IMG/VR virus record: IMGVR_UViG_3300049629_001818
Span: 1-64,000 of that record
Length of the DNA: 64,000 nt
Direction: 5' to 3' (one strand)
DNA from: a virus
Part shown: piece after piece, positions 49,626 through 58,497 of the stretch
Layout of the letters: each line of letters begins with the position of its first letter
How positions within the stretch are numbered: position 1 is the first letter of the stretch
The notes under the pieces: generated by a model
What the model saw: only the letters and a program-made list of their open reading frames with translations
Told to the model about the DNA's origin: nothing
Database searches by the model: none
Translations under genes and position numbers: made by a program

Positions 49626-50491
49626 TGTGCCTTCCCTATATCGGTGGTAAAAGTCAAATAGCTAAAAAGTTGATTATACCCGAAATACCAAAAAATATCA
49701 AAACTTATGTAGAAACTTTCTCGGGTATGTTCTGGACTTATTTCGGAATGAACTTGGATAACTACCCACACCTTGAAAGGATTGTCTATAACGATTTGAA
49801 CCCCTTGAACTACAATCTTTTTCTAAGTCTTCGTCAAGATCCTAAAGGTGTTTTAGAAATATGTAAAAGTTTTCCCTATCAAAAAAAGGGTGTAGGTTCA
49901 TCTTTAGATACTAAAAACTTTTTTTTACAATCTCAACGAGAGCTCTATGGTGATGAATCCAAAATAGAAGAAGTCCCAAATCTCGAAAGAGCTGCCAAAC
50001 ACGCGCTGATTCTTTCTAATATCTTCTCAGGAGCAAATCCCAAGACTTCAGGATATATTGATCTGAAGGGTAAATACCACTCGAAGTTTCAATCTTTTAT
50101 CAATAAACTAGAGAATGATAAATGGTGCGAAAAGTTTTCTCTAATAACCGATGTTTATCGGCTTGATTTTGAACAGATCATTACTCTCTTAGATTCACCT
50201 GATACTTATTTCTATTGCGATCCACCCTATTGGAAAGTCGGTGAGGGATCCTACTATTCCAATCACGATTTTACTTCTCGAGACCATCTTCGTCTAGCAA
50301 ATTGTCTAAAATCAATCTCGGGAAAATTTTCACTATCTTATTATCCCTTTAATGAGCTCGAAGAGTGGTTTCCTAAGGATAGTTACCGATGGACTCAGCA
50401 AGAGTTCGCAAAAGCAGCGATGGCTAAAAGTGGACAAAAACAATCACGAGCAACCGAAGTTTTGGTGATGAACTACACAAACTTAACCTAA
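49625..50491 (+). CDS. Second DNA N6-adenine methyltransferase, Dam-like
   Basis: This 288-residue D12-class enzyme begins 'MCLPYIGGKSQIAKKL' (SAM site), continues 'VETFSGMFWTYFGM', 'RIVYNDLNPLNYNLF' and has the catalytic 'YFYCDPPYW' near residue 200. It is clearly related to the gene at 16177 but quite divergent, which suggests a different target or separate acquisition. The ATG overlaps the stop of the BFN gene. Confidence 0.85.
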   Translation: MCLPYIGGKSQIAKKLIIPEIPKNIKTYVETFSGMFWTYFGMNLDNYPHLERIVYNDLNPLNYNLFLSLRQDPKGVLEICKSFPYQKKGVGSSLDTKNFFLQSQRELYGDESKIEEVPNLERAAKHALILSNIFSGANPKTSGYIDLKGKYHSKFQSFINKLENDKWCEKFSLITDVYRLDFEQIITLLDSPDTYFYCDPPYWKVGEGSYYSNHDFTSRDHLRLANCLKSISGKFSLSYYPFNELEEWFPKDSYRWTQQEFAKAAMAKSGQKQSRATEVLVMNYTNLT

Positions 50492-50551
50492 ATTTAATAT
50501 ACAACTCCATTCATTCCTCTCTATATTTGCTGAGTAGATAAAAATAAACTT

Positions 50552-51424
50552 ATGAATTGGATAATGTCAAATTTTAAGGCCTGGGATAGAGAGAAACTTT
50601 TTTCTCAAATCGAAAAAATCACCATTCATAAAGTCTCAAATACGGTAGTCACCAAGTGGGGTGACAGGGTAATTTCAACAAGGGAAGTATCGGATAAATA
50701 CGAGATATTTGATATTACTTCTTTCATGAAAGAAAAGATTCTTGAAATCGAACAAAATTTTACTATTAGTTTTTATCGACTACAAATTCGTGGTGGTGTT
50801 CAGTCCTTAACCCTACTTTCAGATCAAGTTGAAGTAGCTGGATCTTTTTGGAACAAAAGTTTTTACATTCTGTCTTCTTCTGATAAATCAAGAGCTCTCC
50901 AGCTGAATATCGGACTACAATCACAAGACAGCAATAAACAAATCGTTTTTTCAGATAGAAACTTTTCCCTCTATAAGAAACATTTGACTGGTGTAACAAG
51001 AGCGGCTGATAAAGTTTCATCAAATCTAGTAAGTGAAACTTTTTTAGAACAAATCTCAGCTATCAACAGTTTGGTTGGTCAAAGAGTTATGATTTCAAAT
51101 ATCAGGCGTATTCTTTGTGAAAAGGATAATAAATCAGATCACAAAAAGTTTGATGCCTTTAAGAAAGTTTTAATTTTTGGTCGTAGGATACTAAAGGATT
51201 TAACACCTTCGCAAAAACAAGTTTTATATACACAGAGTAAAGATATTATTTTCACTAGAGAAAATGATTTTAGCCTAGACGCGTTTGATGTTTTTACACT
51301 ATATTTACAGATATTTTCTAACGAAGATTCTCACGTTATAAAAAAAGAAGCACAAAAAATTATGCGTATGACAACTTGTTTTATTCGTAACGAAAAACTC
51401 GACTTTCTTCTTCAAACCACTTAA
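50552..51424 (+). CDS. Protein of unknown function, 290 aa
   Basis: I do not recognise the family. The N-terminal two thirds alternates strands and helices ('FTISFYRLQIRGGVQSLTLL', 'KSFYILSSSDKSRALQLNIG'); the C-terminal third is basic and helical. A TATATTTG box (50522-50529) lies 22 nt upstream, but no TTG stands at the right distance. It is followed 8 bp later by the next gene. Confidence 0.55.
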   Translation: MNWIMSNFKAWDREKLFSQIEKITIHKVSNTVVTKWGDRVISTREVSDKYEIFDITSFMKEKILEIEQNFTISFYRLQIRGGVQSLTLLSDQVEVAGSFWNKSFYILSSSDKSRALQLNIGLQSQDSNKQIVFSDRNFSLYKKHLTGVTRAADKVSSNLVSETFLEQISAINSLVGQRVMISNIRRILCEKDNKSDHKKFDAFKKVLIFGRRILKDLTPSQKQVLYTQSKDIIFTRENDFSLDAFDVFTLYLQIFSNEDSHVIKKEAQKIMRMTTCFIRNEKLDFLLQTT

Positions 51425-51432
51425 TAAAAAAA

Positions 51433-52986
51433 ATGGAACCAACTTATTTCAAACCAGAAATCTCACCCGAGCTTCACAATCTTCTTGAAGCTATATCTTC
51501 TAAATCTTACTACGCGAGGATTCTTCTTGAGGGTAGAATACCTCTTGATGAAATCGTAGAAGATCCTGTCAACTACTTAGGCATTTCGATTTCTGATCCT
51601 TCAAAACTTTCCTACCTTACACACGATAGGTTTGAGAAGATTTCTCAAGATGAGATTTGGTCTTCATCAAAGCGTTATCAAACAAAACCATCTGGTGTTA
51701 TTTCTAAGATTTTTAGAAAAATTGACTATCAAGAAATGGAAATATTCATCGATAGTATCAAATCTCACGGATCTAAACTACATACCCAGTTTTCCATCGC
51801 CACTGGTGAGGAAATCACATGGTGGTATGATGAAGAAAGTTACGATAAGCGAACACACGGTAGCTTGAACTCGTCTTGTATGAAGCATAAATCTTGTCAG
51901 GAGTTCTTTGATCTCTACACGAAAAATAGTGGAACTATCGATCTACTTATTCTTCGTGATAAAATTTTCGGAACACTCTTAGGAAGAGCTCTTCTTTGGG
52001 AAGTCGATGGTGGTCTGAAAATCATGGATAGAATCTACACAACCAACGATTCTGTGTATCGTGGACTCTTTAAAGACTTTGCTACAGAAAACGGATACTA
52101 CTGCCGCGCTGAACAGAGTTGGAACTCTTCTTTATGGTTTATGGTAGATGGAAAGCGTCAATACCTTGAACTTTCGGTAAAACTTGATACTACCGATATT
52201 AGTAGATTTCCCTATTTAGATACGTTCAAGTTTTTTGACCTGGATAGTAAAACTTTCTACAACTATCATCCAAAAAATAGTGAGAGAATCGTAGTAATGA
52301 CCTCTTCTAGTGGATCTTTTAATCCCAGTAGTTCACTTGAGCAAAGTCAAGAGGACTTGAACTACTACAATAGTTCAGATGTAATCTATCTAGATTATCG
52401 TGATATCAGAGTTCATAGAAACCGTGTTGTTTCATCTGATATTCTTAATCGATGGATTCATGTTGATGATTGTAGATATTCTGATAAAATTGAAGATCAT
52501 CTTTTCTCAGGAAAATGGGAAGAGCTCAACGGTGATATTGAAAATTCAGATGTAGCAGATCTGAAAATGAAAAAAGTAGAGAAATTCAGAGAGTTATTAA
52601 CTGAAAGAAATCCTTACAGAAGATTTCTACATCAACAAACGATCGAGATTCAACGACCCGAACCCGAACTAGGTAATGAAAATAATGCAGCGGTAGATAT
52701 AAATGTATCAGAAGACCCATCTGAACAGGTTGTATATGAGGAATCTATGGGCGATATTACAGGGCACTTGGATACACGAAGACTCCGATCCGATATAGTC
52801 GTAGACCGGGACCGTTCTGAATTACTCAGAAATTCTGAATTACTCAGACAAGAATTAGCTTCTCAACTCAGAGTTTCTATAAATATGATTAGAAACAGAG
52901 AGGAAACTTTTATTGAGACACCATCATCTCTTCTAGACTATAATCCAGATGACGAACAAGATAGCAACCCAGAATCTCAAGGATAG
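51433..52986 (+). CDS. Paralogue of the 17121 protein: 'SCM...GRALLW' core, no zinc repeats
   Basis: This 517-residue protein shares the core of the 473-residue protein at 17121-18542, in the same order: 'EITWWYDEESYD', 'LNSSCMKHKS', 'FDLYTKNSG', 'GRALLWEVDGGLKIMDRIYT' and 'FPYLDTFKFF' (about residues 135-280). The C-terminus differs: no zinc finger, but an Asp/Glu/Arg-rich tail with a tandem 'SELLRNSELLRQEL' repeat. The strict conservation of Ser-Cys-Met and Gly-Arg-Ala-Leu-Leu-Trp suggests an enzyme active site or ligand pocket. No named family is recognised. Confidence 0.65.
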   Translation: MEPTYFKPEISPELHNLLEAISSKSYYARILLEGRIPLDEIVEDPVNYLGISISDPSKLSYLTHDRFEKISQDEIWSSSKRYQTKPSGVISKIFRKIDYQEMEIFIDSIKSHGSKLHTQFSIATGEEITWWYDEESYDKRTHGSLNSSCMKHKSCQEFFDLYTKNSGTIDLLILRDKIFGTLLGRALLWEVDGGLKIMDRIYTTNDSVYRGLFKDFATENGYYCRAEQSWNSSLWFMVDGKRQYLELSVKLDTTDISRFPYLDTFKFFDLDSKTFYNYHPKNSERIVVMTSSSGSFNPSSSLEQSQEDLNYYNSSDVIYLDYRDIRVHRNRVVSSDILNRWIHVDDCRYSDKIEDHLFSGKWEELNGDIENSDVADLKMKKVEKFRELLTERNPYRRFLHQQTIEIQRPEPELGNENNAAVDINVSEDPSEQVVYEESMGDITGHLDTRRLRSDIVVDRDRSELLRNSELLRQELASQLRVSINMIRNREETFIETPSSLLDYNPDDEQDSNPESQG

Positions 52987-53719
52987 ATTAGAAGTTTTCA
53001 AGGATAAAGAGTTTGTCTTTAACGAGGCAGCTCACCGATATTATTATAGAGATACTGAACTTACTTCAGTTACTAAATATATCTCGAGATTTCATAAAAA
53101 ATTCGACGAAGATTTTTGGGCAAAAAAACGGAGCGAAAAAACTGGAGTTCCAGTAGAAGAGATTTTATTAGAATGGAAAACTGGTGCCAAAATATCCACC
53201 GATCTTGGAACTTCAGTTCATAAGTGGGTCGAGAACTACTACAACGGCATTTATCAAGAACTACCTACAGATATTGAAGCTGTTCGTAGAATCAACAAAT
53301 TCAATCTTTTCTGGGCTAAGTATCTAAAAAACTTTGAGCCAGTCGTGTTTGAACTTAAAGTTTTCTCTGGTGAGCTTGGTCTTGCTGGAACGATTGATTC
53401 TATTTTTCTAAAAGGTGATATACCATTTATTATTGATTGGAAATCCAATAAAAAGTTCACTGGTGTAGATGAATCTGAAAAATGTTGGGAAAAACTCCTA
53501 CCTCCTTTCCAAGATTGGTGTAAAACTCACCTCAATGAATATTCGATTCAGATTTCACTCTACCGTCTTATCCTAGAGGGTAAAGGTATTATCATACCAT
53601 CGGGATATCTCGTTCATTTAGGACCAGAGGGCGACGAAGCTAAGATATACAAATGTCATGATTATCTACCAATTTTGAGGGAACATTTCTACGGTAAAAG
53701 TGATGATTTATTCGGTTAG
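52949..53719 (+). CDS. PD-(D/E)XK exonuclease-like protein (Cas4/RecB nuclease type)
   Basis: This 256-residue protein has the RecB-family nuclease pattern: a helical 'LGTSVHKWVENYYNGI' with the conserved His, then 'GLAGTIDSIFLKGDIPFIID' and 'IDWKSNKKF', which provide the G-x-x-D and D-x-K of the active site (about residues 142-165), and a late 'YSIQISLYRLIL' with the QxxxY-type motif. It is probably a recombination or DNA-end processing nuclease. It overlaps the preceding gene by 38 bp. Confidence 0.8.
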   Translation: MTNKIATQNLKDRLEVFKDKEFVFNEAAHRYYYRDTELTSVTKYISRFHKKFDEDFWAKKRSEKTGVPVEEILLEWKTGAKISTDLGTSVHKWVENYYNGIYQELPTDIEAVRRINKFNLFWAKYLKNFEPVVFELKVFSGELGLAGTIDSIFLKGDIPFIIDWKSNKKFTGVDESEKCWEKLLPPFQDWCKTHLNEYSIQISLYRLILEGKGIIIPSGYLVHLGPEGDEAKIYKCHDYLPILREHFYGKSDDLFG

Positions 53720-56700
53720 TGACCAAAGTAAGATTTATCAAGATTATACATATCAAGAACTTCTTGATCAGATAAAACTTTTTGCCAAGTATAGACTTTT
53801 GATATTCTTCCATTTAGATAATTACCCCCCGTATTAGCGTAACTAGCTAAATTTGTAGTTCCACTACCAAGATGTGCTAATGTCATATTGTGAGAACTGT
53901 CGAACTGACCATTTATATAAATTTTAAATCCATTCGAAGTATTGAAAGTTACAACTACATTGTACCATGTATTAAGTGATATTGTTCCAGTAGATTGATA
54001 GGTATTGAATACAACCCCTTGATTGTGGTGACCAACTTGTATTTTTGGTGAGCTACCCATATACATGAAGTGACCACCAACACCATCAAATCCACTTACT
54101 ATGTTGTTATCAGTATATACATCTACCCAGAACCAGACGGACTTAGTATAAACCGTTGTTGGAACAGTAAGACCCGATCCTTGCGCATATTGACCTGATC
54201 CGTTGAAATCGAAATAAGATATAGTTCCAGAAACAAAAGTAGGATTACCAACAAGAGTCATGTTTTGTTGTGTGCCTGCTAGATCATACCAAGTAGTGCC
54301 TGAGCCTGGATAACTCTCTGAAAGATTAGCGTCTAATTTAAGTAACATATCACTATTTGGTGTTACAGTAGGAGTTGGTGTAGGTGTCGGTGTTGTTGTA
54401 GAAGTTGGTGTTGGTGTTACTTGTACAAATCTAGGAGAGAGGAAATCATATTGTTGTGTGATTTCTGCTAGTGATAACTTTCTATTGTAAAAATATAGAT
54501 TGGCAACATGACCAAAAGATTGCGGAACTATATCATTATTACCCCAACCCCAGTGTGTAGTTCCACCAGCACCGAAAGAAATTGTACTACCAACTTGAGA
54601 TCCGTTTATGTAGAATGTTTGGGATGAGCTGTCACCTACGACAGCAAACTGAACCCAAACTTCTACCGATGATGACGCATCATATCCAGAACTTCTGAGT
54701 GCTGTGTCCCAATACGCAAGTGTGTTTGAACCATCGGGGATAGTTATTGGTGTATATTTAGGAGAATTTGTGTAAAGTAAAGTTCTAAATCCACTGGTAT
54801 CGTTTTTCAATCTACCCCAAGTAATATAGGTATATCCAGTAGTAGGTAGGAGAGGACCAGTTCCATTTACAACAACTCTCTTTGTTCCTGATGAACAGTC
54901 AAAACATTTGATACCATTTAAAGTTGTAAATGATGAGCCCGTAAGCGTATGATCGTAGGTTCCAGGTGACCGCAAGTTAGAAACTGTTGTTCCTGACCCT
55001 GGATAGCTGGAAGAATCATAGGCATCCAACTCAATAACCAACCCTAGAGTAACAGGAGCCGATGTTGTTGTAACAGAAGGAGTATTTGTAGGAGTTTGAG
55101 TTGGTGTGTTTGTTATACTTGATGTTGGTGTGGTGGTTGGTGTTTGACTAGAAGTGGGTGTTTGAGTAGGTGTTTGAGTAGGAGTTGGTGTTGAAGAAGG
55201 TGCAATAGTTGTTGTAGTTGTTGTAGTGGTGTTGTAGCTATAGACCGTTGAGTTATAATTTTGTAGAACCTCACTAGCAGAGAGAGCTCTTCTATAATAT
55301 CGAATAATACCATATCCACCAGCAAAATAACCAGCAACCGAGCCCAAGTAAGTAGTCGTATCAATAGCACCAAAAGCTAAATACCAATCGGTGATTCCAT
55401 CATTGTGTGGAGAATCATATGCAATTGAAATTGTTCCACCGATGACCCCATCGAGATATGATGTTAATACACTACCGTTATACACTCTAACTACTTGCTT
55501 CCAGGTATTAAGATAACTACCCGCACCATTGACTACTCTAGTTACAGCAGTTCCATTCCACAAAGAAGTAATGATTTGATTGAATGGTCCTGTTTGTAAT
55601 ATTTGTGCCCCGGCAAAATGATATCCATCATTTATTGTAGGCTGTCCAAGATCGGACCATATACAATCATCCACAGCGGTAGGACGTATCCAAACTTCAA
55701 TAGTATGTGTTTCGGTAGCTCCGAAATAAATGTCTGGACTCAAAATGTAATCATTAACACCATCAAAGGTGAAGTATCCACCCGCACCAGATGTATGAAC
55801 TGGACTTCCGAATATAGAGCCGTTATTACCATTACCACTAATGTCATTTAGAGTAGTTCCTGAGCCACTATAAGAAGATGTATTACCTGGATCAAAGTAG
55901 AAGAAAGCACCCGAAGCTATCGACCCTTCTGTTATTGTTGAAGTTGGTGTGGTTGTAGGTGTTTGTGTATTGGTCGGTGTTACGGTCCTAGTCGGTGTAA
56001 CAGTTAAAGTAGGTGTAACGGTAGAGGTAGGAGTCTCACTCGATGTTTGAGTGGGTGTTTCTGTTGGTGTTGATGTAACGGTAGGTGTGATAGTTGAAGT
56101 CACAGAAGGTGTAATAGTTGGTGTTTGAGTAGGTGTTTGAGTAGAAGTTTCGGTTGGTGTTACGGTTTGTGTTGGTGTTACAGTTGAGGTTTGTGTGGGC
56201 GTTTCAGTTACAGATGGTGTAACTGTGGGTGTCAGAGTTGATGTTACAGTTGGTGTTACAGTTGGTGTTGCGGTCACTGTTGGAGTTTGAGTGACCGTCG
56301 GTGTCATAGTTCTAGTTGGTGTTGGAGTTCTAGTTGGTGTTTTTGTAGGAGTGACCGTTACGGTTGGTGTAGGTGTTTGTGTAGGGGTGGGTGTAGGTGA
56401 AATAAGTAAATAATCTGATTTCAGTAGATCTATGCCAGTGGTATATTTTTCGTAAATACTTGAGGTAGCTGAAGTTAAATCTTCTATTTGTAGAAGTGTA
56501 GAAACTCTCAATATCTCCTTACCATCCTCAAAAAGTTCCTTGATTTGTCCAATACTATAGTTGTTAGATACGAGATAGAAATCCCAACCTATTTGGTAAA
56601 CACCTTTTGCATCTGATATTTTTTTAAGCTCAACATTCTGCACTCCTTCGGTAACAGATCTTATATGTGGCCAAGATTTTTTCTTGAAATCTTCCAAGGT

Positions 56701-57645
56701 CGGATATCTGTCCCAGTTTATACCAAAGTATTTCAACATAACATCTGATAGTAGTCCTAATTCTTTTTGCTTTAAGGATTCATCAACTAACAGTTCCCAT
56801 TCGAAGTAGTAATCTTTACCACGTCTAGCTATTTTAGTTATTTTATTATACAAAAATTTTACTCTACTTGTATAATTTACTCTTGGCTCTAAAGTAGTTG
56901 TTGAAGTAGTAGAAGTTGAAGTAGTCGTGGTTGTTGTAGTTGTTGTAGAACTTGTTGCAACTATACTTAGAGATGGTGTCGGTGTCAAGGTTTGAGTTGG
57001 TGTCTGTGTTGGTGTTATACTAGCGGCAGAAAAATCAAAATCATCAACCGGTTCTACATATAGATATCCATCAATACCGTTGAAAACAACTGAACCACTT
57101 CCACCAATAGGACTCGTAGAGCTCCAAGAAAGAGTGAATCCATAAGTGTCTTTGCCAGTATCTGAGCTATCATAAACAAAATCATTGATATCATCAAATT
57201 TCAATAATAAAATCGTATCAGCTAATACATCGTAATTTTGTGCCAATGGATTGAAGTTTGATGAATACACTTCATCTTGCGTCCATCTAAAATTTGATAA
57301 TCTTCCAGAAAAATAAGAATCTTCTTCGAGATCAGTTCCGATGTAAAGTTTATCATCATAATCAGTGATCATACCAGAATAATATTCAATGGTATTTCCT
57401 ATTTTTTGACCGTTTTTATAGATTTTTATTGAACCGTTTGTATAAACAATAGCGAAGTGTGTCCAATTGTTAAGTATTAGAGAAACAGGCTCTTGAAACC
57501 GAATGCCTGAATTTATCCACAGACGAAAGATGCTACTTTCTATCGAGACCGCGATTTTAGCAGTCGGAAAACTATTTATCGAAAAAACTCTGGGATTACC
57601 CAGATCTGAGGTCATGTACTGAAACCACTCAATCGTAAAATTCAT
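53716..57645 (-). CDS. Giant LamG-domain adhesin or tail fibre with Thr/Pro-rich linkers
   Basis: This 1309-residue protein is made of four LamG/concanavalin-like lectin domains (about residues 1-210, 585-790, 840-1050 and 1090-1309), recognised by recurring 'FxxYxNGxxxG', 'LxGRxSxxxxY' and 'GSGTTxxDLxG' segments. Between them lie Thr/Pro/Ser linkers ('TPTQTPTPT', 'TTTTTTTTST') and one distinct alpha/beta domain (about 255-410). The longest linker spans about residues 415-575. Such proteins usually bind host surface glycans. It is leftward, next to the baseplate genes, with a TTTTATATATA box at its start. Confidence 0.8.
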   Translation of the reverse strand: MNFTIEWFQYMTSDLGNPRVFSINSFPTAKIAVSIESSIFRLWINSGIRFQEPVSLILNNWTHFAIVYTNGSIKIYKNGQKIGNTIEYYSGMITDYDDKLYIGTDLEEDSYFSGRLSNFRWTQDEVYSSNFNPLAQNYDVLADTILLLKFDDINDFVYDSSDTGKDTYGFTLSWSSTSPIGGSGSVVFNGIDGYLYVEPVDDFDFSAASITPTQTPTQTLTPTPSLSIVATSSTTTTTTTTTSTSTTSTTTLEPRVNYTSRVKFLYNKITKIARRGKDYYFEWELLVDESLKQKELGLLSDVMLKYFGINWDRYPTLEDFKKKSWPHIRSVTEGVQNVELKKISDAKGVYQIGWDFYLVSNNYSIGQIKELFEDGKEILRVSTLLQIEDLTSATSSIYEKYTTGIDLLKSDYLLISPTPTPTQTPTPTVTVTPTKTPTRTPTPTRTMTPTVTQTPTVTATPTVTPTVTSTLTPTVTPSVTETPTQTSTVTPTQTVTPTETSTQTPTQTPTITPSVTSTITPTVTSTPTETPTQTSSETPTSTVTPTLTVTPTRTVTPTNTQTPTTTPTSTITEGSIASGAFFYFDPGNTSSYSGSGTTLNDISGNGNNGSIFGSPVHTSGAGGYFTFDGVNDYILSPDIYFGATETHTIEVWIRPTAVDDCIWSDLGQPTINDGYHFAGAQILQTGPFNQIITSLWNGTAVTRVVNGAGSYLNTWKQVVRVYNGSVLTSYLDGVIGGTISIAYDSPHNDGITDWYLAFGAIDTTTYLGSVAGYFAGGYGIIRYYRRALSASEVLQNYNSTVYSYNTTTTTTTTIAPSSTPTPTQTPTQTPTSSQTPTTTPTSSITNTPTQTPTNTPSVTTTSAPVTLGLVIELDAYDSSSYPGSGTTVSNLRSPGTYDHTLTGSSFTTLNGIKCFDCSSGTKRVVVNGTGPLLPTTGYTYITWGRLKNDTSGFRTLLYTNSPKYTPITIPDGSNTLAYWDTALRSSGYDASSSVEVWVQFAVVGDSSSQTFYINGSQVGSTISFGAGGTTHWGWGNNDIVPQSFGHVANLYFYNRKLSLAEITQQYDFLSPRFVQVTPTPTSTTTPTPTPTPTVTPNSDMLLKLDANLSESYPGSGTTWYDLAGTQQNMTLVGNPTFVSGTISYFDFNGSGQYAQGSGLTVPTTVYTKSVWFWVDVYTDNNIVSGFDGVGGHFMYMGSSPKIQVGHHNQGVVFNTYQSTGTISLNTWYNVVVTFNTSNGFKIYINGQFDSSHNMTLAHLGSGTTNLASYANTGGNYLNGRISKVYTWQKVLSDQEVLDMYNLDKSYFGH
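55921..56402 (-). repeat. Long low-complexity Thr/Pro-coding repeat tract
   Basis: About 480 bp of imperfect 6- and 12-bp units of the GTTGGTGTT kind encode (Thr-Pro-Thr-x)n linkers of the adhesin. Similar short tracts lie at about 54360-54420, 55080-55210 and 56890-57020. They are prone to slippage and recombination. Confidence 0.85.
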
Positions 57646-57650
57646 TAAGA

Positions 57651-57661
57651 TATATATAAAA
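57651..57661 (-). promoter_or_regulatory. Phage-type TTTTATATATA box for the adhesin gene
   Basis: The minus-strand box lies 5 nt from the ATG and overlaps the foot of the hairpin at 57658-57694. Confidence 0.5.
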
Positions 57662-57694
57662 TTAGAAAAAACTTCAACCGCCTTTTCTAATTTT
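57658..57694 (-). terminator. AT-rich hairpin terminator of the baseplate genes
   Basis: AAAATTAGAAAA (57658-57669) pairs over 12 bp with TTTTCTAATTTT (57683-57694). It follows the gp26-like gene by 12 bp. On the minus strand the downstream arm runs into the next promoter. Confidence 0.6.
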
Positions 57695-57705
57695 ATTTAT
57701 ATAGT

Positions 57706-58479
57706 TCATCTGAATATTTCTTTGAGTTGAATCTTTGACTGAAGATCGATTACTTTTTTACCTATTTTCAAGGTATATTTAATAGACTTGGAAAACTCTT
57801 CGATAATTGCTTCGATTTTTTCCATCTCTTTTTTATCTAAATCATCATTGAAAATAGTAATTAGATTTTCTATTTCTTTTTTTGTAATACTATCTTTCAT
57901 ACCCAGAAAGAAAATGAAGTTGTAGTTCATATCTGTTAGATCTCTTCCGGATTTTTTTGCACTTTTCGAGTTAAGATATTTAAGTAAATCTGATTCAACG
58001 CCAATAGAAGGTAACGAAAATCGGTAACCCTGCATCTCGAAGATTTTTTCTTCAGCGTTGTAAAAACTCTCAAATTTTGAAAAATTAAAGTAGTTGAAAC
58101 TTTCATTAGAGATCTCAACTTCCTTTACAAGTGACGAATCACTATCAAAATAGTTGATGTTTATTTTTTTATCCTGTGTAAATTTAACAATTTCCAAAAA
58201 TACCCAGATAAGATCAATAACTTTAAGGTATCTGAAATTATAATTTTCTGGAAAAACAGCGTTTGCTTCTACTACACGTTTAATAGACTCAATAATAGAA
58301 AACATATCTTTTTCTACGAAATTGGTTTCATAGTGAACGATCTGCTCTGAAGATGCTCTTTTGATTTTAATCGAGAAATCTTCAGGATAAAACAAACCAC
58401 GGGAGGGTAATTGACCTAAATCTAGATCTTTATTACCTCTTACAAGACTTTTGATAAGACGAACTAGTTCCATAATCAT
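57706..58479 (-). CDS. gp26: Baseplate hub assembly protein, T4 gp26-like
   Basis: This 257-residue protein has the T4 baseplate-protein pattern near its N-terminus: 'LGQLPSRGLFYPEDFSIKIK' followed by 'RASSEQIVHYETN', then 'YLKVIDLIWVFLEIVKFTQD' and a helical C-terminus. That 'LPSRGxFYP' box with the following region is what I associate with the gp26/gp51 hub-assembly family. It is somewhat longer than T4 gp26 (208). It is the last gene of the leftward baseplate row before a hairpin. Confidence 0.6.
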   Translation of the reverse strand: MIMELVRLIKSLVRGNKDLDLGQLPSRGLFYPEDFSIKIKRASSEQIVHYETNFVEKDMFSIIESIKRVVEANAVFPENYNFRYLKVIDLIWVFLEIVKFTQDKKININYFDSDSSLVKEVEISNESFNYFNFSKFESFYNAEEKIFEMQGYRFSLPSIGVESDLLKYLNSKSAKKSGRDLTDMNYNFIFFLGMKDSITKKEIENLITIFNDDLDKKEMEKIEAIIEEFSKSIKYTLKIGKKVIDLQSKIQLKEIFR

Positions 58480-58497
58480 CTTGTATGGGAAAATAAG

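Noticed and set aside
55921-56402. Regularly spaced short repeats that might suggest a CRISPR array
   Set aside because: The units are 6-12 bp, imperfect and in frame, encoding Thr/Pro linkers; there are no unique spacers or palindromic repeats.
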